Part shown: piece after piece, positions 11,341 to 21,540 of the stretch
How positions within the stretch are numbered: the stretch's first letter is position 1
How the letters are laid out: every line of letters begins with the position of its first letter
From: Cepaea nemoralis
Taxonomy: Eukaryota; Mollusca; Gastropoda; Stylommatophora; Helicidae
Assembly: GCA_014155875.1 (NCBI GenBank)
Contig: JACEFZ010018348.1
Span: forward strand, 271,001-335,000
Direction: 5' to 3'
Length of the DNA: 64,000 bases
Position numbers and translations under genes: made by a program
Notes under the pieces: model-generated
What the model was told of the DNA's origin: nothing
What the model saw: only the letters and a program-made list of their open reading frames with translations
The model's database searches: none

Positions 11341-11722
11341 ATGTCATGCGCAGATCTGACCTGGCTGATCACCAGAAACAACTCTACACTTCTCAAAAGA
11401 AAAAGGCAGAACATGAGTCTTAACAATTTGAAAGGTCGCAACTCTTTCCGCTACATTGGTCTAATCCACCGCAGGATAGTCGGTACTGAACCAGTTAAGG
11501 CCGTTAAGGGTGGCAAGGAAGTTGTCTTGGTGACCCGCAAAAGTGAAGGTCTTCGCAAACCCTCTAAGTCTATAAGGTTATAACTCGCGTGGAGGTAAAG
11601 AAGGATCCCCGTCGCACCATCGCCACAATCTGCGCAGAACACTCAGTTACAGCAATTACCACAAGGACTTGATCAACGCGGCCGTTAGAATAACATGTGT
11701 CAGTCTCCAGAGCCAGAAGCCT
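11341..11722 (+). pseudogene. RPL28: Processed pseudogene of 60S ribosomal protein L28 (eL28)
   Basis: From the ATG at 11341, 80 codons read as the N-terminal half of eL28, a structural protein of the large cytosolic ribosomal subunit: NNLKGRNSFRYIGLIHRRIV, then VLVTRKSEGLRKPSKS. The frame then shifts to RVEVKKDPRRTIATI and shifts again to RRTLSYSNYHKDLINAAVR, ending near SQKP. No introns interrupt it, so it is a retrocopy. Two frameshifts make it non-functional. No poly-A tail follows: the 3' end runs straight into a 54-bp antisense scrap of LTR-element gag and then the LTR, which suggests capture during retroelement activity or repair. Confidence 0.85.
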
Positions 11723-11723
11723 G

Positions 11724-11777
11724 GCAGTCCCTGGTATTGTGCGAGGGTGACTGGCAAATCGAACACCACTTCTCACT
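11724..11777 (-). mobile_element. 54-bp orphan gag (CCHC knuckle) fragment
   Basis: This is identical to 16101-16154, the part of the LTR element's gag encoding the zinc knuckle (SEKWCSICQSPSHNTRDC on the minus strand). It lies between the eL28 pseudogene and the left LTR, with three extra bases (TCT) before the LTR start. Confidence 0.9.
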
Positions 11778-11780
11778 TCT

Positions 11781-14387
11781 TGTCGTAGTATTTTCCTGGG
11801 GTGAGGGAAGCATACTATTACATCTTAATAACGGGATAGATGCACTCTGGGAATACAATAAATCTCAGTCTACAGACCCCACCAGCCCTTGGATTCCTAT
11901 CTCTCTCCCTATCAACCGCTGGACAATACCTTTTTCACCTCTCATCCAGAACAGATGACCCGACTCTGGTGTCTACACATAATGACTAGATGCTATAATG
12001 TACAAGAGGATTATCAACAAGGGGAATGTTCATGAGAGAATCCTGGCCACCGCCAGGCGATAGAAGAAATGGCTATCTGGATTAGTCTCAGGCCGTCTCA
12101 CTCATCACTGTACACTGGGTACGATACCACAAGGTTAAAGAGGTCACTCATCTGCACACGTAGCGTGGAATGTCTCTGCCGAGGGGTAGTCTCAACTGGA
12201 ATGACTAGCACTTCAATGTGGTGACTCCAAGTTGCGGTGGTACGTGATGACTCCGGACTAACATCCCTGTAGAAGTTCTGAAGGCCTGTCCTTCAAGCTT
12301 CACTGGTAAGGCCTGTGCTAGACCACGATCCCAAGAAGCCACCATAACATTTAACGCAATGTAACAATGTCAAAGTTCTGGAACCAGATGGTGGTCTCTA
12401 ATGGGGTCAGGATGGGTATCACTGGGCCTATCAGCACAGAAAGTTGGCACAGTTTACGTTGACTCTGTCACCAGTACTGGTAGCGCGTGACCCGGTAAGG
12501 AATGTCACAATTGTTCATATTCCTACATGGTAGACTGTTCCCGGAACACCAGGCCATCATGAAATAAAGGGTAAGGTAGTTCTTCTCTACCCGTTTGGCT
12601 AGTGGGTCCCAATGTCAAAACTATCTCACAGACAAGAGGACACGATACTCGCCCGTGTGTAGCCATCATAATACTTGGTGGACTGACTGAAGATCATTTA
12701 GCGGTTGAGACGGGACTGGACTGTGGCGTCGTGACTTCCCGGCACGTGGTGTGGTGTAGAAGCCTCACTTCACGTCACATAGGTAAGCCAGCCATTTAGC
12801 CCTTCACCAAGTCATCTTCCTCTGGTCCCGTCCTGTAAGTCTCTCAGAAAGTAGAACCTGCCAAAGATAACACCATGTGTGAATATCGTGACACAGACTT
12901 ACCCCCAGAGGTACACGTTACCTATGTGTACTCAGTATAGGCCGGTGTCGCCATGACCCGGCCGGCAGCCTCACAGACCAGGATCCACTGCCAAAACTGA
13001 ACTGGGTCTGGGTCCTAACAAGTGCTGGCTGAACCGTCCTCCGTCTCGAACCCGCCCAAGGTAGGGCTGTGTATCTGGTCATGGTGTCGGAGAAATCCTT
13101 CTGTCCTAAAAAAAACTTCTAAGGACACAATATACCAGGTTAGTAGGTTAAAGGTACCTAGAGACAGAATGGCTCTGAAGGAGAGCCGGTGACCACCGAA
13201 TCCCCTCCCTCGGAGGTAGCCCCCTCTCCCTGGTTCGATTTTAGGATTACCTACTATACACCAGGTCTCCTGGAGCTCTAGCTCTGATCCAGGAATGTAA
13301 TAGATTATACAGGGAAATCCCCCTGTAGCGGAAGTCCACATCCCGTTCCCTCCTCCCCTAGTTAAGGTCAGAGCATTTGGAACGGTGTTCAGCTGGCTGT
13401 GACCAGCTCTGTCGCATTCCCCAGTTTCTCCAGTGTCAACCTCTCGGGAACCAACTGCCTATCAAGATGGTGTTCCGTTACGGCAACCAATAACATAAAG
13501 AGTAAGCCGAAAGTCCAGCAAAGCCCGTGGTCGCCACACCAAAGAATTCGAACTTAGACACCCGCAATGTCCTTCGAATGACCTTCGACACGTCCGGCGA
13601 CCTTCGCATGGGTTTCGTCTAGTTTGGCCGAGTTCCCTGATACCTCACTCGACCTATGTTCTACAACGCCTTCGCCAACTTCCGTTTGTGTCGACTACGT
13701 TAGAGTTCTAAGGCCGCCCAGGAGTGAACTCGGACTACTAACACTATTGGGCCTGTCCTAAATGTCTATAACTACTTGTAGCGGCAATAACACGCATTCA
13801 CGTACTTGTACAATTGTAACGCAAAAACAGGCCTACAATCCTTCTTGTTCAACTAGCCTGCAGTGTTAAGTTAAAACACAAGCCCACAGGTTCACCCCTG
13901 ACTGACCTTTGTGCGCCGGGCGGGACATGTGGTCGAACAGCTTCGGTTCAACGCGGTAACGACACACATTATTTATCTAAATATGTTTAACGTACCTTAC
14001 GACAAACTGTGCATTCAGAATTGAGGAGCTCCCGTCCCAACACTGGACGTTCTGTCGGTTTTCTTTGATAAACAGCAAGACACTGGCTTCCTCTTTCCCA
14101 TTTACGAATTAACACAGTCGTTCAAACACAACGTCTTGCTCCCACGGCCGGATCTCAACTGAGCCTCTCTTTGTTCTGAGACGGTTCTTGCGCATGCGTT
14201 AGCGGAACTGGTTGGGTTGAGCTTTTCTCACACGAACAGCCTAGAAGACAAGGGCCACCAATCGCCCTTGCGTGGGGTACATTAATACCTCGGTTGTATC
14301 CCTTCGACTAGATCGGCTGTTCTACTGAAAAAGGGGAATTGGACTTTTGGGAGTTTTGCTAGGTGAATTCTCAGCAGTTCCGTGACA
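11781..14387 (-). repeat. 3' LTR (2607 bp) of the Gmr1-like element
   Basis: On the plus strand it begins TGTCGTAGTA and ends GTTCCGTGACA. It is nearly identical to 17471-20075; differences seen include one extra T near 11791, CGCAATG/CACAATG, AACTATC/AATATC and CACAGTCG/CACCGTCG. It holds no coding region; open frames such as 12602-12799 and 13015-13341 lie inside the LTR and are duplicated with it. On the minus strand an initiator-like TCAGTT (14162-14157) lies about 30 nt after a GCGCATGCG motif (14190-14198). That may mark the transcription start, about 230 nt into the LTR. Confidence 0.95.
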
Positions 14388-14398
14388 TAGGCCCCCTC
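14388..14398 (-). promoter_or_regulatory. Polypurine tract of the Gmr1-like element
   Basis: On the minus strand GAGGGGGCCTA abuts the 3' LTR start (TGTCACGG) and directly follows the TAA stop of the RNase H remnant. Such a tract primes plus-strand DNA synthesis in LTR elements. Confidence 0.75.
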
Positions 14399-14800
14399 TT
14401 AAGAGAGTTGACCGCGTCGACTGTCTCCTGCTGGATGTTCACTCCTAGCAAACTCGTCCTCTGCCTCTGGGACTGGATGCCTAGACAGAAAGTCAGCCCC
14501 AACATTCTCCTTACCGGGAATGTATTCCACCATAAAGGAGGAGGGCTGAAGCAACAACAACCAACGCATCAAGCGCGCGTTGAGCTTATGGGAGGTGGCC
14601 AAGCCCATCTTTGGTTGATGGTCTGTCTGTGTCCTCAAAGGTACAACCTCCCCATCAATTTGGGCAGTACTTGGACAGCCCGTCTCATATCAGTGATCGA
14701 CAACCGCGCTTGCCCGTAGAGTCATTACGTTCGGCCGGACGACCATCCGACTCGCGTACGCAACGGGGTGCAATACCGACGGATCTTCCCTTCCCGGCGG
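14399..14800 (-). pseudogene. RNase H remnant of the Gmr1-like element
   Basis: Minus-strand pieces in several frames match the later part of the gypsy RNase H domain. HPVAYASR is in one frame (around 14765-14740). AERNDSTGKRGCRSL is at the end of the long upstream ORF. After a frameshift, LRTQTDHQPKM, NARLMRWLLLLQ and VEYIPGKENVGADFLSRH follow, then a short tail and a stop at 14399. It lies immediately before the polypurine tract, so RNase H is the last domain of this element. Frameshifts make it inactive. The RT domain that should precede it is deleted. Confidence 0.8.
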
Positions 14801-17222
14801 TACCAGTGTCGTCACTACCGCTATGTCTCCCTACAACCAAGTCTCGGGATTTGCGGTATCGTCCTCGATGGACGGTATAGTCTTCACAGAACCCCGTGGA
14901 CTCGGGTTTCCCTGGCCATCTCTTTCGATAGCGGGGCCAGTCAGTCGATCGTCGGTCGGAGTCCAGGGTATCTCGCGCCGCATCCGACGTTACCCACCCC
15001 TTCCGAACTGGGGTACTAGTGAATGACATCGCCGACAGGTGCAGAGATTTGTCACCGGACCTCTCCTCGTTTTTCCGCAGGAGATTTGCATGGAAAATTC
15101 TCAAAATTCCCCCGATCCGGATCTCGTAGTTGGTTTTGGACACTACCCTGACCACGGGATAAGGTCCTTGCCATCCTACCTCGAGCATATTGGTCCTGCT
15201 TGGACCCCACAATAATACTCTATCTCCCACCTTAAGACCTAATGTAGTCTTAGTCCGATTTGTGGGTGTAGCCTTCTGGCACTCTGGGCATGACTTTACT
15301 AACCGGCGTACATCGCCAGTCATTCGTGGCCAGTAATAATGACCGGAAATTCGCTGCAGCGTCGCTCTGACACCCATATGTCCATTCCCGGATAGGTTAA
15401 TACCCGATATGGCGTGTCCCCTCTGAAGAATTGGAAGACGGTAGTCCGTCGGGACCACCAACTGCCCGTGCAGTTCATCTCCCCTTCCGGCTCTCCGGTA
15501 GAGCAGCTGATTCTTCAGATAGTACTGGTCCCGTTGCAGTGGGTCAGCACTTTTCTGCAGCTTCTTGTAGCACGGACGTAGTGTCGCGTCTTCGCTCTGG
15601 GCCGTACGCAAACCCCCTAGCTGGGTTTTCGAGCTGGTTGTGTTTGCCTCGTCTTTCCCCGTGTGGGCGCAGGTATGTATGTCGCCTAGGTGGATTGGCT
15701 TCTTCGGCACCCCTAGAAATACATATTTACTCCCCAGAATCACGGGATATAGGGGATCGAGTAATACCGCGGCTGGGATGATGCCCGTGACGTGTCTCGA
15801 CCTAATCTCTACGTTAGCGATTGGTAACGTCATGGCTACTGCACTCTTCATAGCCGGCTGTATCTCGATGCTTTCCCCAGTGAGTTGGTCTGGCCGCACT
15901 AGACTGGCGGCTATGACGGCTTCCCCGTCTAGGCCAGTGTCATAGAGACACTCAACCTGCTGGCCGTTGACTTCGATCAGTTCGACCACAGGTGGCCTCT
16001 CTTGATCCAGAGTCTCTTCGCCGACCTCGACCTTTTCGGTGGCAACAGCCTTTGGAGCCACTAGGCAGGCCGCGAAGTGTGAGCTCTTAGCCTTCGATCT
16101 GCAGTCCCTGGTATTGTGCGAGGGTGACTGGCAAATCGAACACCACTTCTCACTCCACTTCCGTTTCGGTGGAGAGTTATGTGGCTTCTTGCTCCCATCT
16201 TTCGACTTCTCTGGACTCTGGTCAGAGGATTTCTCATAAGGTTCTACATTCTTGGCATGAGAGGTTTTCAGTTTCTTTCTGTCAGTCTTGTCCTGACTTT
16301 TACCCATGGAGGGATGGGTTTCCCCACCTTCACCATGCACCTCGACGAATCGTTCTGCCATTTTGGCTACTACCTCTAATCTTTCCGCCCCTTGTTCTCC
16401 CAAGAACTCTTTGAGCGGTTTCGACATATGCTTCCGCATCTGGTCGACGATCATCAGTTCTTCGAGACTGTCGTAATCGTGCGCGAACTGAGCTAAGTCC
16501 ATCCATTTATGGAGGTAGGATCTAAGACGCTCGGCGTACGCAGCAAATAACTCACTCGGCTCTCGTTTCGCTTCTCGAAACTTCTTGCGGTAAGTATGCG
16601 ACGTCATCTCGAACCGTTTCAGCAGCGCTGCCTTCAGTTCGGCATAATTATTCTCGTGACCCGCCGGTAAACGCGAATAGACCTCGTAAGCGGTACCGCG
16701 CAACCCCTGGGACAGTTTCAGACACCACTTGTCTCGATCGAGACCCATGGCGACAGACATAGCCTCGAACTTTTGTAAGAACTGGTCGATCTTTTCCTTA
16801 TCTTCCTCAAAAACCGGTAGAGGAAACTTCATGGCATGATAACCATGTCGACCTAAGGTAGGTGAACCAGGGAGTGAAGACCCTCCTACTGCTCCCTCAG
16901 AATCCCTACTTGATTGTGCCCTGAGCTCGAGTTCCCGCATACGGTACTCATGCTCTCGCTCAAGTCTCCTCGCTTCTTGTTCAGAGTCGAACTTCTTTTG
17001 CTCAGCTTCTAACTTTTTAGCTGCTTGCTGAGCTTCTAATTTCTTTCCCTCCAAGGCTAACTTTCTATCCTCCAGGTCCGCTTCACGCTTTCTTCTCTCT
17101 CTTTCTTCCTGCCGGAAGTCTCTTTCCACCTCTTGTATATATTGCAACAGTGCATCACCTTTCAGGCCCATTCCTTCACCTGTTGCCTGCACTTCGGCCA
17201 TATTTAGTTTGCCAGAGGCCAT
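14685..17222 (-). CDS. gag-pol: Gag-protease-integrase remnant polyprotein (845 aa)
   Basis: One uninterrupted frame from the ATG at 17222. Residues about 25-105 form a charged coiled coil. Residues 125-295 are a capsid-type region reminiscent of the SCAN-related capsid of Gmr1-like elements (KFPLPVFEEDKEKIDQFLQ, LKRFEMTSHTYRKKFREAKR). Residues 361-374 are a perfect C-x2-C-x4-H-x4-C RNA-binding knuckle. Residues 425-500 are an aspartic-protease-like region with D428-T-G-L instead of the usual DTGA/DSGA. Residues 595-650 are an integrase HHCC zinc domain (H603, H615, C645, C648). At about 660 it jumps directly to VGDRVLLW and WQGPYPVV, the integrase GPY/F end, without the DDE core. The last 100 residues run into RNase H-derived sequence. 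RT is absent. Such a product could package RNA but not copy or integrate it; it would depend on a complete relative. It was chosen as real from length and family motifs. Confidence 0.9.
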   Translation of the reverse strand: MASGKLNMAEVQATGEGMGLKGDALLQYIQEVERDFRQEERERRKREADLEDRKLALEGKKLEAQQAAKKLEAEQKKFDSEQEARRLEREHEYRMRELELRAQSSRDSEGAVGGSSLPGSPTLGRHGYHAMKFPLPVFEEDKEKIDQFLQKFEAMSVAMGLDRDKWCLKLSQGLRGTAYEVYSRLPAGHENNYAELKAALLKRFEMTSHTYRKKFREAKREPSELFAAYAERLRSYLHKWMDLAQFAHDYDSLEELMIVDQMRKHMSKPLKEFLGEQGAERLEVVAKMAERFVEVHGEGGETHPSMGKSQDKTDRKKLKTSHAKNVEPYEKSSDQSPEKSKDGSKKPHNSPPKRKWSEKWCSICQSPSHNTRDCRSKAKSSHFAACLVAPKAVATEKVEVGEETLDQERPPVVELIEVNGQQVECLYDTGLDGEAVIAASLVRPDQLTGESIEIQPAMKSAVAMTLPIANVEIRSRHVTGIIPAAVLLDPLYPVILGSKYVFLGVPKKPIHLGDIHTCAHTGKDEANTTSSKTQLGGLRTAQSEDATLRPCYKKLQKSADPLQRDQYYLKNQLLYRRAGRGDELHGQLVVPTDYRLPILQRGHAISGINLSGNGHMGVRATLQRISGHYYWPRMTGDVRRLVKSCPECQKATPTNRTKTTLGLKVGDRVLLWGPSRTNMLEVGWQGPYPVVRVVSKTNYEIRIGGILRIFHANLLRKNEERSGDKSLHLSAMSFTSTPVRKGWVTSDAARDTLDSDRRSTDWPRYRKRWPGKPESTGFCEDYTVHRGRYRKSRDLVVGRHSGSDDTGTAGKGRSVGIAPRCVRESDGRPAERNDSTGKRGCRSLI

Positions 17223-17447
17223 AGTTAAGGAGTGGGTGTTAGTAGTGTTAGTGTATACTCAACCGTGCAATATACAGATAGTCAGAACTCAACTCTAATC
17301 TATAGACCACAACACACCGCACACCACAAGTCAATCCGTCTTAGTCAAGAGAAGAAATAGGACCAAAGACCTATGTAGACTTCTATAGTGAGGATAGGAA
17401 TGATATGTCCTAACACCTATCAATAATCACCAGAGCTGAATCATTCG

Positions 17448-17465
17448 ATCCCGGACGAGCCCCCA
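17448..17465 (-). promoter_or_regulatory. Primer-binding site, tRNA-Pro type
   Basis: On the minus strand TGGGGGCTCGTCCGGGAT lies five bases after the 5' LTR. It is complementary to the 3' end of tRNA-Pro and equals the classic proline primer site of gammaretroviruses. It would prime minus-strand DNA synthesis and fixes the element's orientation. Confidence 0.9.
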
Positions 17466-17470
17466 AATAA

Positions 17471-20075
17471 TGTCGTAGTATTTCCTGGGGTGAGGGAAGC
17501 ATACTATTACATCTTAATAACGGGATAGATGCACTCTGGGAATACAATAAATCTCAGTCTACAGACCCCACCAGCCCTTGGATTCCTATCTCTCTCCCTA
17601 TCAACCGCTGGACAATACCTTTTTCACCTCTCATCCAGAACAGATGACCCGACTCTGGTGTCTACACATAATGACTAGATGCTATAATGTACAAGAGGAT
17701 TATCAACAAGGGGAATGTTCATGAGAGAATCCTGGCCACCGCCAGGCGATAGAAGAAATGGCTATCTGGATTAGTCTCAGGCCGTCTCACTCATCACTGT
17801 ACACTGGGTACGATACCACAAGGTTAAAGAGGTCACTCATCTGCACACGTAGCGTGGAATGTCTCTGCCGAGGGGTAGTCTCAACTGGAATGACTAGCAC
17901 TTCAATGTGGTGACTCCAAGTTGCGGTGGTACGTGATGACTCCGGACTAACATCCCTGTAGAAGTTCTGAAGGCCTGTCCTTCAAGCTTCACTGGTAAGG
18001 CCTGTGCTAGACCACGATCCCAAGAAGCCACCATAACATTTAACACAATGTAACAATGTCAAAGTTCTGGAACCAGATGGTGGTCTCTAATGGGGTCAGG
18101 ATGGGTATCACTGGGCCTATCAGCACAGAAAGTTGGCACAGTTTACGTTGACTCTGTCACCAGTACTGGTAGCGCGTGACCCGGTAAGGAATGTCACAAT
18201 TGTTCATATTCCTACATGGTAGACTGTTCCCGGAACACCAGGCCATCATGAAATAAAGGGTAAGGTAGTTCTTCTCTACCCGTTTGGCTAGTGGGTCCCA
18301 ATGTCAAAATATCTCACAGACAAGAGGACACGATACTCGCCCGTGTGTAGCCATCATAATACTTGGTGGACTGACTGAAGATCATTTAGCGGTTGAGACG
18401 GGACTGAACTGTGGCGTCGTGACTTCCCGGCACGTGGTGTGGTGTAGAAGCCTCACTTCACGTCACATAGGTAAGCCAGCCATTTAGCCCTTCACCAAGT
18501 CATCTTCCTCTGGTCCCGTCCTGTAAGTCTCTCAGAAAGTAGAACCTGCCAAAGATAACACCATGTGTGAATATCGTGACACAGACTTACCCCCAGAGGT
18601 ACACGTTACCTATGTGTACTCAGTATAGGCCGGTGTCGCCATGACCCGGCCGGCAGCCTCACAGACCAGGATCCACTGCCAAAACTGAACTGGGTCTGGG
18701 TCCTAACAAGTGCTGGCTGAACCGTCCTCCGTCTCGAACCCGCCCAAGGTAGGGCTGTGTATCTGGTCATGGTGTCGGAGAAATCCTTCTGTCCTAAAAA
18801 AAACTTCTAAGGACACAATATACCAGGTTAGTAGGTTAAAGGTACCTAGAGACAGAATGGCTCTGAAGGAGAGCCGGTGACCACCGAATCCCCTCCCTCG
18901 GAGGTAGCCCCCTCTCCCTGGTTCGATTTTAGGATTACCTACTATACACCAGGTCTCCTGGAGCTCTAGCTCTGATCCAGGAATGTAATAGATTATACAG
19001 GGAAATCCCCCTGTAGCGGAAGTCCACATCCCGTTCCCTCCTCCCCTAGTTAAGGTCAGAGCATTTGGAACGGTGTTCAGCTGGCTGTGACCAGCTCTGT
19101 CGCATTCCCCAGTTTCTCCAGTGTCAACCTCTCGGGAACCAACTGCCTATCAAGATGGTGTTCCGTTACGGCAACCAATAACATAAAGAGTAAGCCGAAA
19201 GTCCAGCAAAGCCCGTGGTCGCCACACCAAAGAATTCGAACTTAGACACCCGCAATGTCCTTCGAATGACCTTCGACACGTCCGGCGACCTTCGCATGGG
19301 TTTCGTCTAGTTTGGCCGAGTTCCCTGATACCTCACTCGACCTATGTTCTACAACGCCTTCGCCAACTTCCGTTTGTGTCGACTACGTTAGAGTTCTAAG
19401 GCCGCCCAGGAGTGAACTCGGACTACTAACACTATTGGGCCTGTCCTAAATGTCTATAACTACTTGTAGCGGCAATAACACGCATTCACGTACTTGTACA
19501 ATTGTAACGCAAAAACAGGCCTACAATCCTTCTTGTTCAACTAGCCTGCAGTGTTAAGTTAAAACACAAGCCCACAGGTTCACCCCTGACTGACCTTTGT
19601 GCGCCGGGCGGGACATGTGGTCGAACAGCTTCGGTTCAACGCGGTAACGACACACATTATTTATCTAAATATGTTTAACGTACCTTACGACAAACTGTGC
19701 ATTCAGAATTGAGGAGCTCCCGTCCCAACACTGGACGTTCTGTCGGTTTTCTTTGATAAACAGCAAGACACTGGCTTCCTCTTTCCCATTTACGAATTAA
19801 CACCGTCGTTCAAACACAACGTCTTGCTCCCACGGCCGGATCTCAACTGAGCCTCTCTTTGTTCTGAGACGGTTCTTGCGCATGCGTTAGCGGAACTGGT
19901 TGGGTTGAGCTTTTCTCACACGAACAGCCTAGAAGACAAGGGCCACCAATCGCCCTTGCGTGGGGTACATTAATACCTCGGTTGTATCCCTTCGACTAGA
20001 TCGGCTGTTCTACTGAAAAAGGGGAATTGGACTTTTGGGAGTTTTGCTAGGTGAATTCTCAGCAGTTCCGTGACA
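17471..20075 (-). repeat. 5' LTR (2605 bp) of the Gmr1-like element
   Basis: Partner of 11781-14387 with the same TG...CA ends. Transcription on the minus strand should start in this copy. The right end (plus-strand coordinates) adjoins ATTAA and then the MITE at 20081. Confidence 0.95.
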
Positions 20076-20080
20076 ATTAA

Positions 20081-20438
20081 CAGGGGCGTCACTAGGGGGG
20101 TGCGGGGAGTGCGGGCCGCACCGGGTGACACCATCAAGGGGTGACACCAAAATAAAAAAATTGCAAATTTGACAAAGCAGACATAGCAAAATAACAAAAA
20201 TTTAACTTTGTCCGAGTTTGTCGAAGTTATTTATGTTTTACCTGAAGTATTGAAGTTATATTGTTCAATTTGTTTTCTTTCTTATGTCCTTATTAACTTT
20301 TTGACTTATTTTACTAACATTACTATATGCGATTATATATGGTACAGGAACACTCGGAAGAAGACCATGGTGAAAGTCTAGAGGGGTGACACCAAGAGTT
20401 TACCGCACTGGGTGACACCAACCCCAGTGACGCCACTG
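20081..20438. mobile_element. hAT-like MITE (358 bp)
   Basis: The ends are inverted repeats: left CAGGGGCGTCACTAGGGG, right (reverse complement) CAGTGGCGTCACTGGGG. The interior contains GGGTGACACC repeated four times and no ORF. On the right it is followed by GTCATTAA; on the left it is preceded by ATTAA. That fits an 8-bp target duplication whose first three bases were removed by the adjoining LTR. Confidence 0.75.
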
Positions 20439-20446
20439 GTCATTAA

Positions 20447-20744
20447 GAGTAAGACCCGAACTGCAAAGAGGGATTAGGTCATGTGTTTATAAATTAAATA
20501 CTTTGAACTTTAAAAAAAAAAAAAATTAAAATAGTACCGCAGCAGTGTCCTGTATGCCTGTGATGCGATAGCGCCATCAAGTTTTGTAGGCCTAGAGCAA
20601 GGGGAAAGAGGCGGCCAGTCTTTTCCTCACTGTGACAAGCGACGAGTCCAGGCGCCGAAGCCACGTCCTAACGTGTCCATGCCATTACCAGCGCAGTTCG
20701 CTATCAACTCTAGACCTTCGCATATATAGACTACGACATATGAT
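20447..20744. other. Unrecognised sequence
   Basis: No coding or structured element recognised. An A run at 20511-20525 may be a retroelement tail. Confidence 0.4.
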
Positions 20745-20925
20745 GTCAGGGTAGCCAGTTCTCTTCCTCGTCTCCCGTCCTTCCCAGAAAATTCTGGTGC
20801 TCATTTTTAGCCTGGGTCGACTCCAGAGCCGTACTGATGGGGACAAATATCCTGTCGCCTCTGGGCATTGAACCCGAACTACTGTCTTGGCAGGCAGGTG
20901 CACTAACCATCATGTCACAGCATGT
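20745..20925 (-). mobile_element. tRNA-derived SINE, minus strand
   Basis: Minus-strand head with ATGATGGTTAGTGC (A-box-like), CCTGCCAAGACAGTAG and GGGTTCAATGCC (B box). The body includes ACGGCTCTGGAGTCGACCC and AGAATTTTCTGGG. The head matches the SINE at 9350-9536. Confidence 0.6.
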
Positions 20926-20974
20926 TATGCTGCTGCGTATTATGTAGGTTCTTTCCAGACTGATTGGTCTTTTG

Positions 20975-20986
20975 ATTGATTGATTA

Positions 20987-21021
<35 letters not shown>
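20975..21021. repeat. (TTGA)n microsatellite
   Basis: Ten or more TTGA/TGAT units with one TTAA interruption. Confidence 0.9.
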
Positions 21022-21339
21022 CCACATTCGACATCGCAACATCGCAACCCATGGATGCTCCGCCTTTCACAGGGTGTATAAGATAAGCTAATATATGCCG
21101 GTAACAGTGTTATTCAAACTCAGATCTCCAAACCATAATTATTCCTTTTGTTTGAAAGTGTAGAATTGCCGAACAAAAACAACATTTCACAAGCAGAAGA
21201 ATATTCTCTGCAAGTTTCCTATGTCAAGCGAAGTGAGGAAAAGTATTCTTTAAAGCTATATCAAACCAATCATAATGTACAGAAACGAATCATAGACAGC
21301 AGACAAGTGGGGAAGGAATTATGCTGAAGCTGCAGACAT

Positions 21340-21540
21340 GTTGTTTTATTGAATAATGATGAAAACACAGTGGACGGATAGAAAGAGTAATAAATATATC
21401 TTAAAAAATCAGTTAGCTCACAAAGAGAACTGATTACTCCCATCAGAAGAGGACAGACCATATTGTTTGGGCACGTCATGAGGACGGAAAATCTGGAGTA
21501 CGTCGTGACAACTGGATAACTCCAGAGGTGGAGAGACAAG
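21340..21540 (+). pseudogene. LINE tail fragment
   Basis: One frame reads RELITPIRRGQTILFGHVMR and then TENLEYVVTTG, equivalent to the FGHVMRRNDLENLVTT block of the family-A LINE at 4845-5550. A G run and unrelated sequence follow. Stops and frameshifts are frequent; only about 65 codons are recognisable. Confidence 0.65.

Larger units (their letters stand above)
11781..20075 (-). mobile_element. Gmr1-like Ty3/gypsy LTR retrotransposon, deleted, young
   Basis: The 8.3-kb element lies on the minus strand. It has two LTRs of about 2.6 kb (TG...CA ends), a tRNA-Pro-type primer site, a polypurine tract and one long gag-pol reading frame. Reading 5' to 3' the domain order is capsid, zinc knuckle, protease, integrase zinc domain, integrase C-terminal GPY/F, then RNase H end. 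Integrase ahead of RNase H is the Gmr1-type order, not the usual gypsy order. The RT, most of RNase H and the integrase catalytic core are missing. The two LTRs differ at only a handful of positions, so insertion was recent. No target-site duplication is present: the left flank is CTTCT, the right flank ATTAA. Confidence 0.9.

Noticed and set aside
12602..13341. Open frames of 65 and 108 codons inside the LTRs (also at 18284-19029)
   Set aside because: They are duplicated with the LTRs, have no family motif, and lie in regulatory sequence.
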